Source of the DNA: Burkholderiales bacterium
Lineage (GTDB): Bacteria > Pseudomonadota > Gammaproteobacteria > Burkholderiales > Casimicrobiaceae
Direction: 5' to 3'
NCBI GenBank assembly: GCA_020851235.1
Contig: JADZDD010000009.1
Location: 1-64,000, forward strand
DNA length: 64,000 nucleotides
Each line of letters begins with the position of its first letter. Within the stretch, counting starts at the first letter, position 1. The translations under genes and the position numbers were made by a program. The notes under the pieces were generated by a model, which made no database searches, was not told where the DNA came from, and was given only the letters and a program-made list of their open reading frames with translations. Below, piece after piece: positions 30,777 to 39,761 of this stretch.

Positions 30777-32543
30777 ATGACGGGTCTCTCCCTTTACTCC
30801 CGCCTGCTCCGCTACGTGCGCCCGTATCGTTGGGCGTTCGGCGTGGCGGTGCTCGGCATGCTGATCGTCGCGGCCGGCGATCTCATGCTGGCGTGGCTCG
30901 TGATTCCGATCGTACGCAATTTCGAGGCGCCGGATCCGACCGGGACGCGCTGGCTGCCGCTCACGATCATCGCCGTGTTCTTCCTGCGCGGCGTCGGTGC
31001 GTACCTGTCCGAGTTCGGCATGGGCTGGACGGGTTATCGCGTCGTCTTCGATCTGCGGCGCGACCTGATCGACAAGCTCCTGCGCCTGCCCACGCCGTAC
31101 TACGACACGCACGCGGCCGGCGCCATCCAGTCCAAGATCTCGTTCGACGCGCACCAGCTCGCGTCCGCCGCCTCGGGTGCGATCACCAACGCCATCCGCT
31201 CGTCGCTCACGATCATCGTGAGCTTCGGCTACCTCCTGTGGCTCAACTGGCGGCTCACGCTGCTCACCTTCGTCGTGGTCCCGATCGTCGGTGTGGTGAT
31301 CCGCTACTTCAGCCGTCGCCTGCGCCGCATCGCACGCGACATCCAGACCCGCACCGGGTCGCTCACGCAGGTCCTCGAGGAGATGATCGCGGGCCACCGC
31401 GTCGTGCGCGTGTTCGGCGGCGAGCGCTACGAGCGCGAACGCGCCGTCGGCGCGGCCAACCGCCTGCGCAACGCGATGACGAAGGAATCGTCGGCGACCG
31501 CGGCCAGTTCCCCGCTGACGGTCTTCTTCGCGGCATGCGCCGTCGGCTCGATCGTCTGGATCGCCCTCCAGCAGAACGACGGTGTCAACAAGTTCGACTT
31601 CGCGCTCTTCATGTCGTACGTGGTCGCGCTCCTGACGCTGCTCGAGCGACTGAAGGGGCTGTCGGGGATCAATGCCGCGTTGCAGCGGGGCATCGCCGCG
31701 GCCGAGAGCATCTTCGGCCTCCTCGACCACGAGGAGGAGGCGGACACGGGCAACGTCGTGCTCGACCGCTGCCGCGGCGAGATCCGCTTCGAGCGCGTGT
31801 CGCTGCGCTACGGCAGCGACGAGCGCGAGGCGCTCGCCGACGTCACGCTCGCCATCGCCCCGGGCGAGACCGTGGCGCTGGTCGGCTCGTCGGGCAGCGG
31901 CAAGACCTCGCTCGTCAATCTCGTCCCGCGCTTCTACGAGCCGACCGCGGGCCGACTCTTCATCGACGGCCACGACATCACCACGCTCACGCTCGCGAGC
32001 CTGCGCGCGCAGATCGCGATGGTGGCGCAGGACGTGCTGCTGTTCAACGACACCGTCGCCGCCAACATCGCCTACGGCGCGATGGCCGACGCCTCGCGCG
32101 AGGACGTCGAGCGTGCCGCGCTCGCCGCGCACGCGCTCGACTTCATCCGCGCGATGCCCGAAGGCTTCGACACCATCGTCGGCGAGAACGGCGTGCGCCT
32201 TTCCGGCGGGCAACGGCAGCGCATCGCGATCGCGCGCGCGATCCTCAAGAATGCGCCGCTGCTCATCCTGGACGAGGCGACGTCCGCACTCGATTCCGAA
32301 TCGGAGCGCCAGGTCCAGGCCGCGCTCGACACGCTGATGCGCGGGCGCACGACGATCGTGATCGCGCATCGGCTTTCGACGATCGAGCACGCGGACCGCA
32401 TCGTCGTCCTCGACGAAGGACGCATCGTCGAGGTTGGCACGCACGCGCAACTGCTCGCGGCGGACGGGGCGTACGCGCGGCTGCACCGCAGCCAGTTCAC
32501 TCCCGTCGCCGACGAGGCGGAAGCGGCGTTCGTGGACAACTGA
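30777..32543 (+). CDS. msbA: lipid A export ABC transporter MsbA
   Basis: 588-residue half-transporter. An N-terminal membrane domain with six helices (about 18-320) precedes an ATPase domain with Walker A GSSGSGKTSL, signature LSGGQRQR, Walker B LLILDEATSAL and the switch IAHRLS. The N-terminus YSRLLRYVRPYRW is characteristic of proteobacterial MsbA, which flips lipid A-core across the inner membrane. Its place between core-type glycosyltransferases agrees. It converges with the next gene across 13 nt. Confidence 0.93.
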   Translation: MTGLSLYSRLLRYVRPYRWAFGVAVLGMLIVAAGDLMLAWLVIPIVRNFEAPDPTGTRWLPLTIIAVFFLRGVGAYLSEFGMGWTGYRVVFDLRRDLIDKLLRLPTPYYDTHAAGAIQSKISFDAHQLASAASGAITNAIRSSLTIIVSFGYLLWLNWRLTLLTFVVVPIVGVVIRYFSRRLRRIARDIQTRTGSLTQVLEEMIAGHRVVRVFGGERYERERAVGAANRLRNAMTKESSATAASSPLTVFFAACAVGSIVWIALQQNDGVNKFDFALFMSYVVALLTLLERLKGLSGINAALQRGIAAAESIFGLLDHEEEADTGNVVLDRCRGEIRFERVSLRYGSDEREALADVTLAIAPGETVALVGSSGSGKTSLVNLVPRFYEPTAGRLFIDGHDITTLTLASLRAQIAMVAQDVLLFNDTVAANIAYGAMADASREDVERAALAAHALDFIRAMPEGFDTIVGENGVRLSGGQRQRIAIARAILKNAPLLILDEATSALDSESERQVQAALDTLMRGRTTIVIAHRLSTIEHADRIVVLDEGRIVEVGTHAQLLAADGAYARLHRSQFTPVADEAEAAFVDN

Positions 32544-32556
32544 ACGTCGCCGCGCG

Positions 32557-33672
32557 TCAGCGGAGGATGCGTCGCGCTGCGGTCAGCACCGCCGCGACGT
32601 CGATCGCGTGCATGCACCGCGGCGCGGGGCAGCGCTCGGGAGGCGGCCCGACCAGGCGCTCGCAGCGGCGCATCCACGGCACCTCGCGAAAGAACTGGAT
32701 CCGTTGGTCGCGACAGGGAAAGGGGTCCACCGTCACCGCCGCACCCGGAAGCGCCGCGAAGAACCGGCCCGGCCCGCAGACGAGCGCCGATCCCGGGCCG
32801 AAGAGCGTGACGGTCGGTGCGCCGACGACGCGCCCGAGGTGCGCGATGCCCGTGTCCGGGCAGATCACGACTGCCGCGCCGGCGAGCACGTGCCACAGTT
32901 CCCCGAGCGAGAGCGTGCCGGCCATGCGCACCTCGGCGTCACGCGCCGCGACGGCGGCGAGGATCGCCTCCTCGCCGGGGCCGACGCTCCACACGATGGC
33001 CAGACCTTGCGCGGCGAGCGCGTCGGCGAGCGCCCGCCAGCGCTCGGCCGGCCACAGCTTGAGCGGCGACGATGCACCGACGTGCAGGAGCGCGTAGCGA
33101 GGCGGCAGCGCGCGTCGCTCGCGCACGGGCGGCGCCGGCCAGGCTCGCGGCGTGTAGGGAAGCGCGTCGGCGCCATCGACGAGTGCCGCCGCCGTGTCGC
33201 AGAACGCCGTCGGCGTCGCCGAGTACGGCACGAGTTCGTCGGCCGGCCAGTTCTTGTGCGCCGGGCGATCGCCCGCAAGGCCCACGATCCACCGCGCGCC
33301 GAGCGCGCGCGCGAGCCACGTGTAGCGGTTGTCGGCCGGCAGGATCGCGAGGTCGAAGCGCGGCTGCGCGAGGAGCGCGCGAAACGTCGCGAAGTCGCGC
33401 GGATCGAAGCCTTGCGCGACGACGCCGTACGGACGCCCGGCGAAGAGCTCGACGAAGGCCGGCGCCACCGTCATCACGACCTGGGCCTCCGGATGGCGCT
33501 GCCGCAGCTTGGCGAGCAACGCCGTCAGCATGAGCGTGTCCCCCAGGAGGAGGTGGTGCAAGACGAGGATGCGCCGCGGCAGCGCGGGCTTGCGACGGGC
33601 GATCCCCCAGCGCGCGAGTGCGAGCGCGACGCTCGCGTAGCGCATCGCAGCGCGGCTTCGTCTACGTGCCAT
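32557..33672 (-). CDS. glycosyltransferase family 9 protein
   Basis: 371 residues. GT9 marks: LVLHHLLLGDTLMLTALLA near 36-54, LHVGASSPLKLWPAERW near 200 and ICPDTGIAHLGRVVGAPTVTLFGPG near 280. Late cysteines (RCERLV, RCPAPRCMH) resemble those of heptosyltransferase III-type proteins. It is last in the minus-strand series asnB-GT4-asnB-GT9 and overlaps the preceding asnB gene by 11 nt. A second ATG 27 nt in is possible; neither has a clear ribosome site. Confidence 0.87.
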   Translation of the reverse strand: MARRRSRAAMRYASVALALARWGIARRKPALPRRILVLHHLLLGDTLMLTALLAKLRQRHPEAQVVMTVAPAFVELFAGRPYGVVAQGFDPRDFATFRALLAQPRFDLAILPADNRYTWLARALGARWIVGLAGDRPAHKNWPADELVPYSATPTAFCDTAAALVDGADALPYTPRAWPAPPVRERRALPPRYALLHVGASSPLKLWPAERWRALADALAAQGLAIVWSVGPGEEAILAAVAARDAEVRMAGTLSLGELWHVLAGAAVVICPDTGIAHLGRVVGAPTVTLFGPGSALVCGPGRFFAALPGAAVTVDPFPCRDQRIQFFREVPWMRRCERLVGPPPERCPAPRCMHAIDVAAVLTAARRILR

Positions 33673-35503
33673 CGGCGGCGAGCGCGGCGAGCTGGCGCAG
33701 GCTCTCCTCGAGGATCACGAGCGAGAGCACCTGCTCGGCCAGCGACGGTGCATGCGCGTACGCGGCAAGGAGCGCCTGCGTCCGCCCGGCGTCGACGAGC
33801 CCGCCGGTACTCGCGTGCAGCGACGCCGGCACCATGGCGAAGCGCTCGTGCAAGTCGGCGCGCAGCCACCCGGACAGCGGGGGATTGAAGCCACGCTTCT
33901 TGCGCGCGAAGACCCCAAGCCGATGCAGTTCCGGCGCGAGCTCGCCCAGGAAGAGCTTGGGCGGGGTCGTGAAGCGGACCGCCGGCGGCAGCCCGAGCAC
34001 GGCCTCGACGAAGCGATGGTCGAGCAACGGCGCCCGCAACTCGAGCCCGTGCGCCATCGTGGCGAGGTCCGCCTTGCGCAGGACGTACTCGGGCAGGTAG
34101 TTGGCGAAGTCCCAGCGCAGGAGCCGATCGTGTCGATCGGTGGCGGAAAAATCGGGGGCGCGCCAGTAGTGGACGGGAAACGTGGTGCGCGCCGGTTGCA
34201 GGAAGCGCCGCTGGTTCGGCGTGAGTCCCGAGAAGCGCAGGGCGTAGGCCGCCTCGTAATCCATGCTGGCCTCGCCCATCGCCTTGCGCCAACCCTTGGC
34301 GCGAACGTCGGGCAGAACCGGCAGCGGCACGGTGAATCTTCCGCGCCAACCCGTGCGCAGGTGCTTGGCGACGCGCTTGTAGCCGGCGAAGAGCTCGTCG
34401 CCGCCATCGCCGCCGAGCACGACCTTGACGTGCGCTTCCGTGGCACGCGCGAGGTACCAGGTGGGAAACGACGACGGGTCGGCGAAGGGTTCGTCGAGCG
34501 CGGCGACGATCCGCGCGAAATCGTCGCGAATCGACGTGGGCACGACGATGCGTTCGTTGGGCAGTCCCAAGGCCTGCGCGGCTGCGCGCGCCTCCTCGCT
34601 CTCGTCGAAGTCGCTGCCGGGAAACGCCGCCGAGAACGAGCGCAGCTCGCGATGACCGGTGGCGGCGAGGCGGCAGGCGATCACGCCCGAGTCGACGCCG
34701 GCCGACAGGAAGAGTCCGAGCGGACGATCGGCGACGAGCCGCAGCTCGATCGCCTCGTCGAGGCGCGCCGCGCAATCGGCCCCCGGCTCACCCTGCGGCG
34801 ACCACCAGCGGTGCAGCGCCAGCGTGCGTTGCGCAAGGTCGTATTCGAGGCGGTGCCCGTTCGGCAGGCGCGCGATGTGGGTGAAGATCGTTCGTGGCGC
34901 CGGGATGTAGCGATGGGCAAGGTAGGCGTCGATCGCATCGGGCGAGAAGCCGCGGCGCTCGCGCGCGAGCCACGGCAAGACGCTGCGCACCGTCGAGCCG
35001 AAGGCCAGGCCATTCGCGTCGTGCGCGTAGACGATCGGCTTCAGGCCGAGCCGGTCGCGCACGACGTGCAAGCGCCCGGTACGAAAGTCGACGATCGCGA
35101 AGGCGAACATCCCGCGCAGCCGCGGCAGGAGCGCGGCGATCCCCCACGCCTCGTAGCCGCGCAGGATGAACTCGGTATCCGACGCGGTGCGAAAGCGCGC
35201 ACCACGGGCCTCGAGTTCGCGGGCGGCAGCCTGCCAGCCGTAGACCTCGCCGTTGTAGACGATCCACACCTGACCGTCGTCGTTTGCCATCGGCTGGTCG
35301 GCGACCGGGCGCGGATCGATGATCGACAGCCGGGTGTGCACGAGCCCGACCGCCGCCTCGGCGTCAGGCGCAAGGCGCGTCCCATCGGTGGCAAGGCACA
35401 CCGCGTGCGCCGCGTCGGGACCCCGGTGCAGCAGCGCAGCGTGCATGCTCGCGCGCAACCGGGGCCCGCGTGGAGCGCCCAGGTGCCCGGCGATCCCGCA
35501 CAT
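33662..35503 (-). CDS. asparagine synthase-like glutamine amidotransferase (first copy)
   Basis: 613 residues. An N-terminal Ntn glutaminase domain with Cys2 (MCGIAG), RLSIID near 58-63 and YNGEVYGW near 83-90 is followed by an ATP-pyrophosphatase domain. The PPi loop reads SAGVDS (267-272), with Ala where AsnB usually has Gly. In polysaccharide loci such enzymes amidate uronic acid or similar sugars instead of making asparagine. The start shares 1 nt with the preceding GT4 stop (TGATG), so expression is coupled. Substrate unknown. Confidence 0.85.
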   Translation of the reverse strand: MCGIAGHLGAPRGPRLRASMHAALLHRGPDAAHAVCLATDGTRLAPDAEAAVGLVHTRLSIIDPRPVADQPMANDDGQVWIVYNGEVYGWQAAARELEARGARFRTASDTEFILRGYEAWGIAALLPRLRGMFAFAIVDFRTGRLHVVRDRLGLKPIVYAHDANGLAFGSTVRSVLPWLARERRGFSPDAIDAYLAHRYIPAPRTIFTHIARLPNGHRLEYDLAQRTLALHRWWSPQGEPGADCAARLDEAIELRLVADRPLGLFLSAGVDSGVIACRLAATGHRELRSFSAAFPGSDFDESEEARAAAQALGLPNERIVVPTSIRDDFARIVAALDEPFADPSSFPTWYLARATEAHVKVVLGGDGGDELFAGYKRVAKHLRTGWRGRFTVPLPVLPDVRAKGWRKAMGEASMDYEAAYALRFSGLTPNQRRFLQPARTTFPVHYWRAPDFSATDRHDRLLRWDFANYLPEYVLRKADLATMAHGLELRAPLLDHRFVEAVLGLPPAVRFTTPPKLFLGELAPELHRLGVFARKKRGFNPPLSGWLRADLHERFAMVPASLHASTGGLVDAGRTQALLAAYAHAPSLAEQVLSLVILEESLRQLAALAADGT

Positions 35504-36615
35504 CAGGCACGTCCCTTCGCCACGGCGGAAAAGACCTCTTCCATCGCGACCAACATGCGTTCGATGCCGAAGTTCGCCTGCGCGTAGTCGTGTGCGGCGC
35601 GGCCCATGCGTGCGCGCAGTTCGGGTTGCGTCATGAGCCGCTCGAGCGCGGCGGCGAGGCTTGCCACGTCGCGCGGGGGCACGAGGAGTCCGGTAACACC
35701 GTCGACGACCGCCTCGGCGATCGCGCCGATCGGGGTCGACACCGCCGGCAGTCCGCATGCGGCCGCCTGCATGAGACTCTGCGGCACGCCTTCGTCGCCG
35801 TACGACGGCAGCACGGCGATCTGCGCCCGCGCAAACCACGCCGGTACATCGTCCTGGTTGCCGGCGAAGGTGACGTCGCCGCGCAGGTCGAGTTCGGCGA
35901 CGCGTCGCTCGAGATGCGCGCGGCGTGGGCCGTCGCCGACGACGAGGAGCCGCCATCCCGCGACGCGCGAGCGCAGCTCGACCCAGGCCCCGAGAAGGTC
36001 GTCGTGACCCTTCCAGTCGCGCAGCGTGGCGAGGATGATCACCGCCGGCCGGTCGTCGTCGGTCGCGACCTGCGTCGTTCCCGGGGCACGCGGGCGAAAG
36101 CGCGCAAGGTCGATGCCGGTACGTACCGAGGTGATGCGCGCGGGATCAAAGCCGTTGTCGCGCACGAGCTGCGCCTTCAACGCCTCACCGGTGACGACCA
36201 CGTGGCGCGTCGCGCGCTGGTAGAGCCAGCGCGTGGACCAGGAGTCGTTCACCGGCGTGGAGACGTGACGCGTGCGCACCGCCGGTGGCATGCCGCGCAG
36301 CGTGGCGCTGGCGACCGCGACGAGCCAGGCATCGGTCGAGCTGTGCGTATTGACGACGGTGTAGTCGCGCCCGTGCGCGGCGAGCCATCGGCGCAGTGCC
36401 GCGAGACCACGGACCTTCTTGTAGGCGATCGGCAGCCCCACGACCTCGAGTCCGCGCTGGCGCGCTGCCGGCAGGATCTCGGCGGTATCGGCGGTGACGA
36501 GCGTCACCCGATGCCCCCGGCGTTGCATGCCCTCCATCTCGGTCAGGATCCGCAGCTCCTGGCCGCCCCAGCCGATCGACGATTCGGTGTGAAGGATCGA
36601 AAGCGGCTGCGTCAT
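35503..36615 (-). CDS. glycosyltransferase family 4
   Basis: 370 residues with a full GT4 pattern. The N-terminal SSIGWGGQELRILTEMEGM (14-32) has the GGxE-type loop. LATLRDWKGHDDLLGAW begins the donor domain, and the C-terminal PSYGDEGVPQSLMQAAACG has the Glu-rich loop. It sits between the two amidotransferase genes, overlapping both (4 nt ATGA at its start, 1 nt at its end). This tight packing suggests it transfers the amidated sugar or its acceptor. Confidence 0.88.
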   Translation of the reverse strand: MTQPLSILHTESSIGWGGQELRILTEMEGMQRRGHRVTLVTADTAEILPAARQRGLEVVGLPIAYKKVRGLAALRRWLAAHGRDYTVVNTHSSTDAWLVAVASATLRGMPPAVRTRHVSTPVNDSWSTRWLYQRATRHVVVTGEALKAQLVRDNGFDPARITSVRTGIDLARFRPRAPGTTQVATDDDRPAVIILATLRDWKGHDDLLGAWVELRSRVAGWRLLVVGDGPRRAHLERRVAELDLRGDVTFAGNQDDVPAWFARAQIAVLPSYGDEGVPQSLMQAAACGLPAVSTPIGAIAEAVVDGVTGLLVPPRDVASLAAALERLMTQPELRARMGRAAHDYAQANFGIERMLVAMEEVFSAVAKGRA

Positions 36616-38486
36616 CGCATCGACCACGACGGCGCGTAGCGGCGAAACCAGCGCTCGAGGATGAGCAGCGCCCACAGGCGACCGGCGTGATTGCGCCGCC
36701 CCGATCGGTGCTCGCGCAGCAGCGCACCGAGCGCGCCGTCGCGGAAGAGACCGCGCCGCTCGAGCCCGCGCGACCCCAGGTGGTCGTCGACCTCGGTGGC
36801 AAGGCGCCCGGCGAGCCACTCCGACAGCGGCATCACGAAGCCCTGCTTGCCGCGCTGCACGATGTCGGGCGGCAGGTAGCGCAGCGCGACGCGCTTCAGC
36901 ACGTGCTTGTGGTCGCGGCCGCGGATCTTGAGCGACGGCGCGAGCCGGGCGCAGAACTCGACGAAGCGATGGTCGAGGTACGGCACGCGCGCCTCGAGCG
37001 AATGCGTCATCGTCGCGCGATCGACCTTGGTCAACAGATCGTCGGGAAGCCACAGCCGCGTGTCGACGTTGAGCAGGCGATCGAGGTACGGGGCGTCGCC
37101 GGCCTGTGCGAACGCCGCTGCGGCGAGGCTGCCCACGTCCGGCGCCTGCGCCGTCGCCGCGAGGAAGGCCGGCGACAGCAGGCGATCGTGCAGCAGCCGG
37201 TCGAAGACGTTGGGGATCGTGCGATAGCGCCGCGGCAACGGCTCGCCCAGCGCGCGCAGGAAGCGGTCCTTGCGCCACATCGCGGGCAGCGCCCTGACGA
37301 GCCGCGGCGCCGGCGAGAAGCGATGCGCGAGCCACCGCGTGTACGCCTCGTCGCGCACCCGGGTGCGATAGTTCGAGTAGCCGCCGAAGACCTCGTCGGC
37401 GCCCTCGCCGGTCAGGACGACGGTCACGGTGCGCCGGGCGAAGCCCGAAAGGAGCATCGTGGGCAGCGCCGCCTGGTCGGCAAAGGGCTCGTCGAAGACG
37501 TCGAGCCAATGATCGAACGCGTCGAGCACGTGATCCGGCGCGAGCATCAGCGTGTGGTGGCGCGTGCCCAGGTGCTGCGCGACGCGGGCTGCCTGCGCGT
37601 GCTCGCTGACCGCCACGCCGCCTTCGAAGCCGACGTTGAAGGTGTCGATCGCGCTGCCGCGCAACTCGGTCATCATGGCCGCGATGAGGCCCGAGTCGAC
37701 GCCGCCACTGACGAAGGCGCCCAACGGGACGTCGGCGACCAGCATGCCCTGCACCGATGCGCGCAACTCGCGATCGACCGCCTCGACCGCCTCGTCGTCG
37801 GCGAGATCGAGCTTGTCGCAATAATCGGGTCGCCAATAGTCGCGCAGCGTCATCCGGCCGTTGGCGTAGGTCAGGGCCTGGCCGGGCAGAAGCTTGCGCA
37901 CGCCGTCGAAGGCCGAGTACGGCGCGGGCACGAACTGGCACTCGAGGAAGAGGCGCAACGCGGCAGGATCGATCGCCGCCGCCACCGCGGGATGCGCGAG
38001 CACCGCCTTGAGCTCCGACGCGAAGACGAACGTCCCCGCGCGCAGCGCGTAATGGAAGGGCTTCACGCCCAAGTGATCGCGCGCGGCAAACAGCGTGCGC
38101 GTGCGCGCGTCGAAGACGGCGAAGGCAAACATGCCACGCAGGTGCAAGACGACGTCCTCGCCCCACGCCTGCCAGCCCGCAAGGATCGTCTCGGTGTCGC
38201 CCGCCGTGCGGAAGACCCAGCCGGCACGTGCAAGCTCGTCGCGCAATGCCGCGAAGTTGTAGATCTCGCCGTTGAAGACCACCGCGACCTGTCCATCCGG
38301 GCTCGTCATCGGCTGCGCGCCGCCCTCGAGGTCGATGACCGAGAGCCGACGATGGCCGAAGTGGGCCGGGCCCGACGTCAGGAAGCCTTCCGCGTCCGGC
38401 CCCCGATGCGCGAGCACGCGGGTCATCGCGGCGAGCACCTCGGGGGCGAAGGCCTGGTCGCTGACGTATCCGGCGATGCCGCACAT
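36612..38486 (-). CDS. asparagine synthase-like glutamine amidotransferase (second copy)
   Basis: 624 residues. Cys2 (MCGIAGYV), RLSVID near 47-52 and FNGEIYNF at 71-78 make an intact glutaminase domain. The synthetase domain has the canonical PPi loop SGGVDS (260-265) and a later GEGADEVFGGYSNYR motif. It heads the minus-strand unit. Similarity to the other copy is family-level only, so the two are not a recent duplication. It may be a sugar amidotransferase or a genuine asparagine synthetase. Confidence 0.87.
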   Translation of the reverse strand: MCGIAGYVSDQAFAPEVLAAMTRVLAHRGPDAEGFLTSGPAHFGHRRLSVIDLEGGAQPMTSPDGQVAVVFNGEIYNFAALRDELARAGWVFRTAGDTETILAGWQAWGEDVVLHLRGMFAFAVFDARTRTLFAARDHLGVKPFHYALRAGTFVFASELKAVLAHPAVAAAIDPAALRLFLECQFVPAPYSAFDGVRKLLPGQALTYANGRMTLRDYWRPDYCDKLDLADDEAVEAVDRELRASVQGMLVADVPLGAFVSGGVDSGLIAAMMTELRGSAIDTFNVGFEGGVAVSEHAQAARVAQHLGTRHHTLMLAPDHVLDAFDHWLDVFDEPFADQAALPTMLLSGFARRTVTVVLTGEGADEVFGGYSNYRTRVRDEAYTRWLAHRFSPAPRLVRALPAMWRKDRFLRALGEPLPRRYRTIPNVFDRLLHDRLLSPAFLAATAQAPDVGSLAAAAFAQAGDAPYLDRLLNVDTRLWLPDDLLTKVDRATMTHSLEARVPYLDHRFVEFCARLAPSLKIRGRDHKHVLKRVALRYLPPDIVQRGKQGFVMPLSEWLAGRLATEVDDHLGSRGLERRGLFRDGALGALLREHRSGRRNHAGRLWALLILERWFRRYAPSWSMR

Positions 38487-38654
38487 GGCGTGGAGAGAGA
38501 AACCGGGCGCGGCGCGTGGGTGCGCGCCCCGGCATCGTGTCGCTCGAAGACACGAGCGGACGACGCGCGCCGCAGTCTACCATCCGGGGCCGCGATCTCC
38601 CGTGCGCTTGCGCGTCGCGGACGCGCGACGCCGCCGTGCCAGCGCGGCGGCCGC

Positions 38655-38660
38655 TATAAT
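38655..38660 (+). promoter_or_regulatory. TATAAT -10 box upstream of the GT9-waaL pair
   Basis: A perfect TATAAT lies 103 nt before the start of the glycosyltransferase at 38763, in the 276-nt divergent gap after the second amidotransferase gene. No consensus -35 is found 16-18 nt upstream. No other feature was seen in this gap. Confidence 0.4.
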
Positions 38661-38762
38661 CGGCATCGGTAAACCCGTGCATCGTCATGCACACCGGTTG
38701 CATCCAGTCTCTCGTCTGCCTTCCGGTGACGCCTCCCCGCCCCTTCGTTCCGTCGTGCTGCG

Positions 38763-39761
38763 ATGCGCCTGCGTAGCCGCGGTCGCTTCAACGTCAAGCG
38801 CCTCGCGCGCGTGGCGTCGGACCGGCTTCGTGGCACGGCATTCGATCGTGCGCTCGACGCCGCCGTGCGCGCCGGCACGCGCGACTTCGTCTTCGGCTGG
38901 AATCGGGGGCTCGGTGACATCGCGCTCGGCCTCGTGCCGTTGTTCCAGCGCATCCGTGCCGCCGTTCCAGCGGCGCGCATCGAGGTCTACACCCGCGCGG
39001 ATCTTGCCGCCGGCTTCGCACTCGCCGGCTGCGACGCCGTCCACACGGTGGCAGGCCTCGCGCGCGGGCCCGCCGTCGACATCGCCGCCGCCGCTGCCGC
39101 ACAGGAGCGGCAACTGCCCGCCAACGCCGTCGTTTTCGCCGACCCCGATCCGACGCGCTGGCTCGACGGCCGGCGCACGACGTACCCGCCGGTTCTGCAC
39201 TGGAAGCCGCAGTGGGATGCCCTGGCCGATGCGCTGGTGCCGCCCGCACCCGAGCGCATCACGATCGGTGCGCACGTGAGTTCGGAGACCGCGCGTTACT
39301 ACGGTTACGTCAAGGATTGGCCGGTCGCGCACTGGCGCTCGCTGCTCGCCCGCTTCCAGCACCGCGACGACGTGCGGTGGCTCCTTTTCGGGTACGCTCC
39401 CGAGCCGGCACTGCCCTATGGAAACGTCATCGACCTGCGTGGGCGCACCGACCTCCTCACGCTCCTCGCCGTGCTGCGCACGCGCTGTCGCATCCTCGTC
39501 GCCCCCGACAGCGGCATCCTTACGCTCGCCTACTACCTCGCAGGCAGCACCGCACTCGACGTCATCTCGCTGTGGTCCGATCCGCGTCAGGGCGTGCTGA
39601 AGCAGCGCTGCCCGTCGGCCAATCCCCGGCTCGTCCACACGCCGCTCATCGGGCCCGGCGAAGACGTGCGCGCGATTCCGGTCGACCAGGTCGAAGCCGC
39701 CGTCGAGGCCGCGATCGCCACCGCGCGTGCCGCGGTCCCGGACCATGTCGTCACCGGCTGA
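38763..39761 (+). CDS. glycosyltransferase family 9-like protein
   Basis: 332 residues. A GT-B fold is suggested by FGWNRGLGDIALGLVPLFQRIR (as two adjoining segments, 44-65), the mid-protein VKDWPVAHW, a typical 'KxWP' acceptor-donor hinge, and ILVAPDSGILTLAYYLAGS near 256-274, which is the GT9 C-terminal mark. It is more divergent than the other two GT9 proteins in the window, and the His of the usual 'D(S/T)xxxH' is replaced (DSGILTL). It overlaps the following ligase gene by 17 nt. Confidence 0.75.
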   Translation: MRLRSRGRFNVKRLARVASDRLRGTAFDRALDAAVRAGTRDFVFGWNRGLGDIALGLVPLFQRIRAAVPAARIEVYTRADLAAGFALAGCDAVHTVAGLARGPAVDIAAAAAAQERQLPANAVVFADPDPTRWLDGRRTTYPPVLHWKPQWDALADALVPPAPERITIGAHVSSETARYYGYVKDWPVAHWRSLLARFQHRDDVRWLLFGYAPEPALPYGNVIDLRGRTDLLTLLAVLRTRCRILVAPDSGILTLAYYLAGSTALDVISLWSDPRQGVLKQRCPSANPRLVHTPLIGPGEDVRAIPVDQVEAAVEAAIATARAAVPDHVVTG

